DNA of 61,391 nucleotides from Demequina mangrovi (GTDB taxonomy: Bacteria > Actinomycetota > Actinomycetes > Actinomycetales > Demequinaceae): contig NZ_BBLU01000018.1 of the NCBI RefSeq assembly GCF_000759715.1, positions 1-61,391 of the forward strand, read 5' to 3'. The notes below the pieces were generated by a model. It was not told where the DNA came from and made no database searches. It worked only from the letters and a program-made list of their open reading frames with translations. How positions within the stretch are numbered: the stretch's first letter is position 1; the number at the start of each line of letters is the position of its first letter. Both the position numbers and the translations under genes were made by a program. Shown here one piece after another: positions 37,169 to 43,647 of this stretch.

Positions 37169-37611
37169 AGACCGGTCCGGTAGGCGCGCGCGCGGGTGCC
37201 CGCGGCGATGATGCCGGCGAGCAGGCCGGCGAGGAACAGGGTGTTGGCCGGCCAGAAGCGGTCGACGTCGAGCATGAGAAGGATGGTCGCGACCAAGCCG
37301 CCGAACGAGGACATCACGTAGGCGCGGGCGTTGCCGTTGCGCTCGATCTCCTTGTCACGGACGTCGCCGTCCTCGAACTCGGCCTTCTGGCCCGCGACCT
37401 CCGCCTGGATCGCGGTCGCGATGGCGGAGGCGATGGTGCCGAGGATGATGAAGACGATGAGCGAGCCCCAGGCCCACAGCATCGGCGTGACCCACGAGAC
37501 CTCCTCGAGGGGACGGTCCGCGGCCTGCGTGAGGATGACCGTGAAGTAGACGATCCCGACCAGCGGGAACACGGCGAGCGTGGCCCAGACGGTGCGTTCG
37601 GTCATGGTCAT
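37165..37611 (-). CDS. small membrane protein paired with XRE regulator
   Basis: Membrane protein of 148 residues with four predicted helices (~8-27, ~40-65, ~100-117, ~122-138) and an acidic loop [19 protein letters not shown] between helices 2 and 3. I do not recognise a named family. ATG at 37611 follows GGGGGG; an in-frame extension to 37677 would read through the promoter operators and is rejected. Two palindromes and a TTGACA promoter lie just upstream. The arrangement (membrane protein, then short XRE regulator) is common in Gram-positive bacteria with no set function. Confidence 0.85.
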   Translation of the reverse strand: MTMTERTVWATLAVFPLVGIVYFTVILTQAADRPLEEVSWVTPMLWAWGSLIVFIILGTIASAIATAIQAEVAGQKAEFEDGDVRDKEIERNGNARAYVMSSFGGLVATILLMLDVDRFWPANTLFLAGLLAGIIAAGTRARAYRTGL

Positions 37612-37623
37612 GGCATCCCCCCG

Positions 37624-37645
37624 GATGTCAAAGTTTCTTGACATC
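37624..37645. promoter_or_regulatory. operator 1 of membrane/XRE operon
   Basis: Inverted repeat GATGTCAA-AGTTTC-TTGACATC (8-6-8), lying over the inferred transcription start of the membrane-protein gene. It shares the TTGACA/TGTCAA half-site with operator 2. Confidence 0.7.
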
Positions 37646-37661
37646 TCGAAGGTAAGTCTCG

Positions 37662-37678
37662 CTTGACACCGTGTCAAG
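37662..37678. promoter_or_regulatory. operator 2 overlapping the -35 box
   Basis: A perfect palindrome CTTGACAC-C-GTGTCAAG (8-1-8). On the minus strand it includes the -35 TTGACA (37677-37672); a -10 TACCTT follows after 17 bp. Occupation would block RNA polymerase, consistent with autorepression by the XRE protein. Confidence 0.75.
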
Positions 37679-37800
37679 AGTTTTTTACATCGCCTCGTGC
37701 AGTGCGGCCGGAGTCGGTCCCGACACGCCGCAGACGACGCCGGTGCGGCGGCCGCCGCCTCGCGTGTCGCCGCGAGATCCGTTCGGAGTGTCGGAGGGGC

Positions 37801-39171
37801 TCAGGCGTGGGTGGCGTGGAGCCACGCGCCACGCCGCGTGATGCGCACGTACGCGATCCCGAGGAACACCCCGCGCGCGACGTTGAAGAGCAGGAAGGCC
37901 CGCCACAGGTCGTCGTTGCGGGAGTCGGCGATCCACGCGAAGCCCGCGAGGAGCACGGGGACGAAGACCAGCAGCGCCGAGGCGGCCATCGTGGTCGCCA
38001 TCGAACGCGTCCGCCCGGAACCCAGGAAGACCCCGTCGAAGAGGTACGCGAGCGACGAGGCGAGCGGCAGCCAGACCACCCAGCCGATGTAGCGGTCCGC
38101 GGTCTCGGTGACCGACGGGATCGAGGTGAGCACCGCGATGAACGGGCCCGACGCCACCAGGTACAGCAGCGAGAAGACGGCTCCGATGGCGACCGCAGGC
38201 ACGGCGGAGGCCAGCACCGCGCGATGGAAGGCGGGCACGTCGCGCCGGCCGATCTCGCGCGCCACCATCGACTCCGCCGCGTGCGCGTAGCCGTCCTGGC
38301 CGTAGCTCGACAGGAACATCAGCTGCATGAGGATCGCGTTCGCGGCGAGGATGTCGGGGCCCAGGCGCGCGCCGTAGGCCGTGACGAAGGTCAGCACCGC
38401 GTAGAGGATCGCGGTGCGCACGAAGAGGTCGCCGTTCATCGACGCGAGGCGACGCCAGCCGCGGCGCAGCCCCCGCCCGCGCCACCGGCGCACCGCGTCC
38501 CGGGTGCGCGCATCGGCGGCTCGCCACCACAGCGCGACCGCGAGCGCGAGGCCCAGCCACTCGGCGATCGCCGTCGCGGCACCCGCGCCCGCCGAGCCCC
38601 AGCCGAGTCCGCCCACGAAGGCGACGTCGAGCCCGAGGTTCACGATGTTGACCGTCGCGACGATCGCGAGCGGGCGCCGGGTGTCCCCCGCGCCCACGAA
38701 CCAGCCGGAGATCACGAGCGTGAGCAGCGCCGCGGGCACGGACGCCACCCGGATCCACGCGTACTGGATCGCGAGGTCGCGCACCTCCCCCGCCGGCGCG
38801 AGCACCGCCATGACCGCGGGGATCGCGATCCACTGCACCAGCAGCGCGCCGGCCCCGATCGCGACCGCGAGGATCGCGGAGCGCTGAGCGTGGGCGACCG
38901 CGGCATCGTGCCGGCCGGCGCCGAGCGCGCGGCCCACGAGCGACGTGGTGCCGGTTCTCAGGAAGCCGACCAGCCACATCAGCGCGCTCAGCACGGTCGA
39001 GCCGAGGGCGACGGCGCCGATATGCGTCGCGTCGGAGAAGTGCCCGAGCATCGCCGTGTCCACCAGCCCGACGAGCGGCACCGTCACGTTGCCGACGATC
39101 GCCGGCCACGCGAGCGCGAACGCTCGGCGGTGCGGCACGGGTCCGAGCGCTCTCACCAGGCGACGGTACAC
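37801..39171 (-). CDS. MATE-family multidrug/cation antiporter
   Basis: Transporter of 456 residues with about twelve helices in two repeats, of the DinF-like MATE subfamily (ALAWPAIVGNVTVPLVGLVDTAMLG at the start, and GAGDTRRPLAIVATVNIVNLGLD in the first half). It would export drugs or metabolites using Na+ or H+. GTG at 39171 is used, but a GTG at 39156 is also possible; neither has a strong ribosome-binding site. It is divergent from the first GGDEF gene across 74 bp. Confidence 0.92.
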   Translation of the reverse strand: MYRRLVRALGPVPHRRAFALAWPAIVGNVTVPLVGLVDTAMLGHFSDATHIGAVALGSTVLSALMWLVGFLRTGTTSLVGRALGAGRHDAAVAHAQRSAILAVAIGAGALLVQWIAIPAVMAVLAPAGEVRDLAIQYAWIRVASVPAALLTLVISGWFVGAGDTRRPLAIVATVNIVNLGLDVAFVGGLGWGSAGAGAATAIAEWLGLALAVALWWRAADARTRDAVRRWRGRGLRRGWRRLASMNGDLFVRTAILYAVLTFVTAYGARLGPDILAANAILMQLMFLSSYGQDGYAHAAESMVAREIGRRDVPAFHRAVLASAVPAVAIGAVFSLLYLVASGPFIAVLTSIPSVTETADRYIGWVVWLPLASSLAYLFDGVFLGSGRTRSMATTMAASALLVFVPVLLAGFAWIADSRNDDLWRAFLLFNVARGVFLGIAYVRITRRGAWLHATHA

Positions 39172-39233
39172 CGGCCCCGAGACACCGACGATGCACGAGG
39201 AACCAGGCCCTATCGCTCGCGCCGCCGACCCGC

Positions 39234-39239
39234 TAGCCT
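39234..39239 (+). promoter_or_regulatory. leaderless -10 (TAGCCT) of GGDEF gene 1
   Basis: The hexamer ends six bases before the GTG start at 39246, placing transcription start at the start codon. Confidence 0.55.
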
Positions 39240-39245
39240 GCTCAG

Positions 39246-40415
39246 GTGCTCGACCCGCTCACGCTGCGCGTCGCCATGACCGCCGTGGCCGCGACCCTCC
39301 TCGTCCTGTCCTACGCAGGCGTCTACCTGCGCGATCGCTCCCGCTTCTCGGGCTGGTGGTCGGCGGCGCTGGTGATGGTCGCGATCGGGACCGCGCTCTA
39401 CACCCTCAACGGGACCTCGGTGCAGGCGCTCTCCACTCCAGCCGCCAACGCGATCAGCGTGACGGGCGCGGTGTTCACGTGGGCCGCCGCGCGGTCGCTG
39501 CGGGGCGCTGGCACCGGCAGGCTCCGGCTGGCGGCCGCTCCGGCCGGGGTGCTCGTGGTGACCGCCTTCGACTCCCCCGCGACGGACATCTGGGCGGGCG
39601 GCGCGATCTTCCTGGCCGCCACGGCGGGCTACTTCGGGCTCGCGGCCCACGCGATGTGGCGCGTCCGCCAGGTGCACCGTGACAGCGGCGGCCGCTACTC
39701 GTCCGCCGGCGCCGACCGGGCGACGATGGTGCTGGGCTTCGGCGTCGGCTCCCTCAGCGCGCTCTACGCGGTCCGCACCCTCCTGTTCGTGGCGGTCGGC
39801 CCCGACGACGCGCTCTTCGAGGATCTGGCGGGGACCATCCCGACCACGCTCGTGCTCATCGTCGCTCTCGTGGTGGTGACGTTCACCATGACCGAGCTGA
39901 GCCAGGCGGAGCGGGTCTTCGATCTCGAGATCCGCGCCACCCGCGACGCGCTCACGGGCACGTGGAACCGCGCCGAGTTCGAGCGGCGCGCCTCCGTGCG
40001 TCTCGAGGAGCGCCGGGGACGCTCGACGCTCGTCGTCGCGGACCTCGACCACTTCAAGGCGCTCAACGACGCGCACGGGCACGCCGCGGGCGATCGCGCG
40101 CTCGAGGCCTTCGGCACCGCGACCCGTCACGCGCTGGGGCCGCGGGACGTCGCCGGCCGGCTCGGCGGCGAGGAGTTCGCGATCCTGCTCGCCACGGACG
40201 ACGTGCGGACGACGCAGTCCCGCATCGAGGCGCTCCGGCTCGAGTTCGCGGAGCTCGCGGGCTCCGCGGGGGCCGGCGCCCCCACCGTGAGCTACGGCAT
40301 CGCGGCCGTGGCGCCCGACGAGAGCTTCGAGCAGGCGCTCCGTCGCGCCGACGCCGCGATGTACCAGGCGAAGCGGGACGGCCGCGACCGCGTGGTGGTC
40401 CACGGCGCCCGCTGA
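39246..40415 (+). CDS. membrane GGDEF diguanylate cyclase, paralogue 1
   Basis: Probable c-di-GMP synthase of 389 residues. An N-terminal membrane part with six helices (~5-215, no recognised sensor domain) leads through a short coiled linker (TELSQAERVFDLEIRATRD) into a GGDEF domain with DALTGTWNR, the metal/substrate LVVADLDHFKALND and the active-site GGEEF (307-311). The inhibitory RxxD site is absent: the aligned residues are GPRD. GTG at 39246 has no Shine-Dalgarno and a -10 six bases upstream. It is the first of three tandem paralogues with the same architecture. Input signal unknown. Confidence 0.92.
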   Translation: MLDPLTLRVAMTAVAATLLVLSYAGVYLRDRSRFSGWWSAALVMVAIGTALYTLNGTSVQALSTPAANAISVTGAVFTWAAARSLRGAGTGRLRLAAAPAGVLVVTAFDSPATDIWAGGAIFLAATAGYFGLAAHAMWRVRQVHRDSGGRYSSAGADRATMVLGFGVGSLSALYAVRTLLFVAVGPDDALFEDLAGTIPTTLVLIVALVVVTFTMTELSQAERVFDLEIRATRDALTGTWNRAEFERRASVRLEERRGRSTLVVADLDHFKALNDAHGHAAGDRALEAFGTATRHALGPRDVAGRLGGEEFAILLATDDVRTTQSRIEALRLEFAELAGSAGAGAPTVSYGIAAVAPDESFEQALRRADAAMYQAKRDGRDRVVVHGAR

Positions 40416-40523
40416 GCACGCGCCGCACCGCGCCCGACGCCCCTCTTCGCTCGCCGTCGCGCGACGTTACGGGTGTGACGAAGCCCATACCCCGGGTGCA
40501 CGTCCCCGCGGCATCCCGCCGAT

Positions 40524-40529
40524 TAGCCT
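40524..40529 (+). promoter_or_regulatory. leaderless -10 (TAGCCT) of GGDEF gene 2
   Basis: Six bases before the GTG at 40536. A GGGTGTGACG about 66 bp upstream of the start is also found about 75 bp upstream of paralogue 3. Confidence 0.55.
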
Positions 40530-40535
40530 GGCGGC

Positions 40536-41723
40536 GTGCTGGACCAGCTCACTCTCAACATCGCGCTCACGCTCGTGTCCGCGACGCTGCTGGTCCTGTC
40601 CTTCTTCAGCGTCTACCTTCGCGACCGCACGCGGTACTCGACCTGGTGGATCGGGCTGCTCATCACGGCGGCCGCGAGCAACGCGGTCACCGTAGCCATC
40701 ACGGACGCGAACCTCGACTTCACGGTCCCGCTGTCGAACGCCTCCGGCGCGCTCTCCGCGGCGTGCGCCTGGGGCGCGACGCGCGCGCTGCACAACCGTC
40801 CGACGCCGCTGTGGGGCACCACGGTCGGCCCTGCGCTCGCCTGCGCCGCGACGCTCGTGGAGCTGCCCTCGGCCGGCTACTGGGCGGGCACGGCGCCCAC
40901 GATGGTCGTCATGAGCGCGTACTTCGCCGGCGCCGCGCTGGGCCTGCGGCGGCTGCGACGCGAGCACGCGGCCACCGGCGGCCGGTACTCGACGTCGAAC
41001 GCGCTCACGGCGATCAGCGTGCTCGACGTCGCGGTGGCCGCGCTGTCGGGCTTCTACGCGCTGCGGGCCGTCCTGTACGTCACGCACGGCCCGACGAGCG
41101 AGGTCTTCGACACCTTCGCCGGGGTATCGGCGAACGCCCTCGCGCTGCTGGTGGTCCTCGTCGTGGTGACCTTCACCATGAGCGAGCTGAGCCAGGTCGA
41201 GCGCATGGTGGAGCTGCAGGACCGCGCCACCCGCGACTCCCTCACCGGCCTGTACAACCGCCGCGAGTTCGAGCGGCGCGCGACCGCGCGGCTCGAGCGC
41301 CGCCGCGGCGGCGCCACGATCATCGTCGCGGACCTCGACCACTTCAAGCGGCTCAACGACAGCCACGGCCACGCCGTCGGCGACATCGCGCTGACGGCCT
41401 TCGCGGACGCGATGCGGCGCGCCCTCGGCCCCCGCGACATCGCCGGCCGCCTGGGAGGCGAGGAGTTCGGCATCGTGCTCGGCACCGGCGACACCGCCGC
41501 GGCCCTCGCACGCGTCGATGCGGTCCGCCACGCCTGCACCCTGCACCGGATGCCCGACGGCGGTCCCCTCCCGACCGCGAGCTACGGGTTGGCCGTCATG
41601 ACGCCCGGCGAGGGTCTCGACGACGCCCTGCTCCGCGCCGACGCCGCGATGTACCGCGCGAAGAACGGCGGCCGCGACCGCGTCGAGGTCGACGCGACGG
41701 CGACCCCCTCCACCCTCGCCTGA
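40536..41723 (+). CDS. membrane GGDEF diguanylate cyclase, paralogue 2
   Basis: Protein of 395 residues with the same plan as its neighbours: six helices, then the linker MSELSQVERMVELQDRATRD and a GGDEF domain with DSLTGLYNR, IIVADLDHFKRLND and GGEEF. The position of the allosteric RxxD site reads GPRD, so product inhibition through that site is not expected. It starts MLDQLTLNIALTLVSATLLVLS, close to MLDPLTLRVAMTAVAATLLVLS of paralogue 1. It has its own leaderless promoter and sits 120 bp after paralogue 1. Confidence 0.92.
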   Translation: MLDQLTLNIALTLVSATLLVLSFFSVYLRDRTRYSTWWIGLLITAAASNAVTVAITDANLDFTVPLSNASGALSAACAWGATRALHNRPTPLWGTTVGPALACAATLVELPSAGYWAGTAPTMVVMSAYFAGAALGLRRLRREHAATGGRYSTSNALTAISVLDVAVAALSGFYALRAVLYVTHGPTSEVFDTFAGVSANALALLVVLVVVTFTMSELSQVERMVELQDRATRDSLTGLYNRREFERRATARLERRRGGATIIVADLDHFKRLNDSHGHAVGDIALTAFADAMRRALGPRDIAGRLGGEEFGIVLGTGDTAAALARVDAVRHACTLHRMPDGGPLPTASYGLAVMTPGEGLDDALLRADAAMYRAKNGGRDRVEVDATATPSTLA

Positions 41724-41811
41724 GCCCCTTCGGCGCGCGAGCCGCCGCGGGTGTGACGCATCGCACGTCCGAGATGCCTGCTTCCCGCACGGTCGGCAAG
41801 GAAGCGCAGGC

Positions 41812-41817
41812 TAACCT
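41812..41817 (+). promoter_or_regulatory. leaderless -10 (TAACCT) of GGDEF gene 3
   Basis: Six bases before the GTG at 41824, same spacing as the other two paralogues. Confidence 0.55.
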
Positions 41818-41823
41818 GAGTCG

Positions 41824-43059
41824 GTGCTGGACGAAATGACACTCAATGTCGTCCTGATGCTCGTGTCAGGGACGCTGCTCGTGCGGTCGTTCCTCGGCCT
41901 CTTCCTGCGCACGCGGAGCCGGTACGCCGGCTGGTGGATGGCTCTCCTCGTCCTGGCCGGCGCCAGCAGCGTCGTCGACCTCCTCAGCGCCGTGACCGGG
42001 CACGCCGTCGCGGTCGGCCTCGGCAACGGCCTCGGCGCCGCCACCGCCGCATGCGCGTGGGGCGCGGCGCGGGCGCTCGATCACGCGCGCACCGGCTGGC
42101 TCCACATCGCCTCCGGACCCGCCGTCGCGGTCGCCGCCACCGTGCTCACCGCGCCGTCCCTCGGGACCGGGGCGGGCGCCGTCGTGACGCTCGCGACCAT
42201 GGCGGCGCTGTTCACGCTCGCGGCGATCCGGCTGTGGCGGACCCGGTTCGCCCCGTCCGGGGCCGGTGCGCACGGCGCCTCGACGCACGGCACCGTCGCG
42301 GTCACCGGCCTCGCCGTCGCGGTGTCGATCCTCGCACTGTTCTACGTGTGGCGGGTCGGCGCGCTCGTCGCGCTCGGCCCGTCGAGCCCCGTGTACCTCG
42401 ACTACGCGGGTGCGAGCGCCAACGCCCTCGTGGTGCTCGTCCTGCTGGTGGTCGCCACCTTCACCATGAGCGAGCTCGGCCAGGTCGAGCGCATGATCGA
42501 GCTCCGCATCAAGGCGACGCGCGACGCCCTCACCGGCCTGCACAACCGCGCGGAGCTCGACCGTCGTGCGCGCGTGCGCCTCGCCGCGCGGCAGGGTCCG
42601 GTCGCGGTGGTCGTCGCCGACCTCGACCGCTTCAAGCACCTCAACGACACGCACGGCCACGCCGCGGGCGACCGCGCGCTCCAGGCCTTCGCGGGAGCCG
42701 TCCGGCGCGGGCTCGGACCGCGCGACCTCGCGGGCCGCCTGGGCGGCGAGGAGTTCGCCTTCGTGCTCGACGTGGCAGGACCGGACGATGCCGCGGCCCG
42801 CCTCGAGTCCGTCAGGCGCGCCTGCGCGCGCCTCCGCGTCGCCGACGGCGCCCATCCCCTCACCGCGAGCTACGGCATCGCGATGCGCGCGCCCGGCGAG
42901 AGCTTCGAGGAGGCGATGCGCCGCGCCGATGCCGCCATGTACCGCGCCAAGCGGGCCGGCCGCGACCGCATCGTCCTCCACCGGGACGAGGCGACCGCCG
43001 ATGACGTCGCCACCGCCGACCCCGCCGGCGAGGCCTCCGCCGCCGCGCCGGCGGCCTAG
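41824..43059 (+). CDS. membrane GGDEF diguanylate cyclase, paralogue 3
   Basis: Protein of 411 residues, the most diverged of the three. Six N-terminal helices with the same MLDEMTLNVVLMLVSGTLLV start are followed by MSELGQVERMIELRIKATRD and a GGDEF domain with DALTGLHNR, VVVADLDRFKHLND and GGEEF. RxxD is again replaced by GPRD. An Ala-rich tail of about 25 residues after the catalytic domain is unique to this copy. A DUF3515 lipoprotein gene follows after 9 bp and has its own -10 inside the 3' end of this gene. Confidence 0.92.
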   Translation: MLDEMTLNVVLMLVSGTLLVRSFLGLFLRTRSRYAGWWMALLVLAGASSVVDLLSAVTGHAVAVGLGNGLGAATAACAWGAARALDHARTGWLHIASGPAVAVAATVLTAPSLGTGAGAVVTLATMAALFTLAAIRLWRTRFAPSGAGAHGASTHGTVAVTGLAVAVSILALFYVWRVGALVALGPSSPVYLDYAGASANALVVLVLLVVATFTMSELGQVERMIELRIKATRDALTGLHNRAELDRRARVRLAARQGPVAVVVADLDRFKHLNDTHGHAAGDRALQAFAGAVRRGLGPRDLAGRLGGEEFAFVLDVAGPDDAAARLESVRRACARLRVADGAHPLTASYGIAMRAPGESFEEAMRRADAAMYRAKRAGRDRIVLHRDEATADDVATADPAGEASAAAPAA

Positions 43060-43062
43060 GCT
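43057..43062 (+). promoter_or_regulatory. leaderless -10 (TAGGCT) of the DUF3515 gene
   Basis: It includes the TAG stop of GGDEF gene 3 and ends six bases before the ATG at 43069. Confidence 0.5.
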
Positions 43063-43068
43063 TCCCCC

Positions 43069-43527
43069 ATGCCCCCTCTCCGCGCCCTGCTGACGCTCGC
43101 GCTCGTCGCGCCTCTGGCGGCCTGCGCGAGCCCCGTGCCGGTGGACGCGGCACCCTACGCGGCGGACCCCGACTGCGCGCGCGTGATGCTCGCCGTGCCG
43201 GACGTGCTCGGCGGGCTCGAGTACCACGAGACCACCTCCCAGGCGACGGCCACGTGGGGCGACGAGTTCCCGCTGGTCATGCGTTGCGGCGTCGAGCCGC
43301 CCGGACCCAGCACCGAGCAGTGCCTGTCGATCGAGGGCACGGGCGGGACCGTCGACTGGCTCGTCATCGACGAGGACGAGCGGTGGCGCGCGGTGAGCTT
43401 CGGACGCTCCCCCGCCGTCGAGCTGCTGGTGCCCAAGGAGCGTGCGCAGGATGCCGTCGGCGACGTGCTCGCGGAGGCGTCGGCGGCGGTGTCGCGCGCG
43501 CCGTCCAACGGCCTCGAGTGCCGCTGA
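43069..43527 (+). CDS. DUF3515 family lipoprotein
   Basis: Lipoprotein of 152 residues: the signal peptide MPPLRALLTLALVAPLAAC has a lipobox LAAC, so it is exported and lipid-anchored at the Cys. The mature part has four further cysteines (C37, C73, C86, C151) that could form two disulfides. DUF3515 proteins are actinobacterial and usually lie beside ddl and thiL; function unknown. Here the CHAT module at 43648-48800 separates it from ddl. Confidence 0.88.
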   Translation: MPPLRALLTLALVAPLAACASPVPVDAAPYAADPDCARVMLAVPDVLGGLEYHETTSQATATWGDEFPLVMRCGVEPPGPSTEQCLSIEGTGGTVDWLVIDEDERWRAVSFGRSPAVELLVPKERAQDAVGDVLAEASAAVSRAPSNGLECR

Positions 43528-43647
43528 CCCTCACCCCTTCTGACAGCGCGCACGGACGCCCGCGACGCACACCTTCCCCCTGAAGCGCGTCGCGGATTAT
43601 GCTCGTCAACGGACATATGCCACATCGCAGTGGACCCGGGGGGCGCC

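Noticed and set aside
37685..39196. 503-residue open frame overlapping the MATE gene
   Set aside because: Arg/Gly-rich, without membrane helices; the frame at 37801-39171 encodes the clear MATE protein.
39246..43059. Three GGDEF genes as one gene broken by frameshifts
   Set aside because: Each copy has a full membrane region, a full GGDEF domain, a start, a stop and its own -10.
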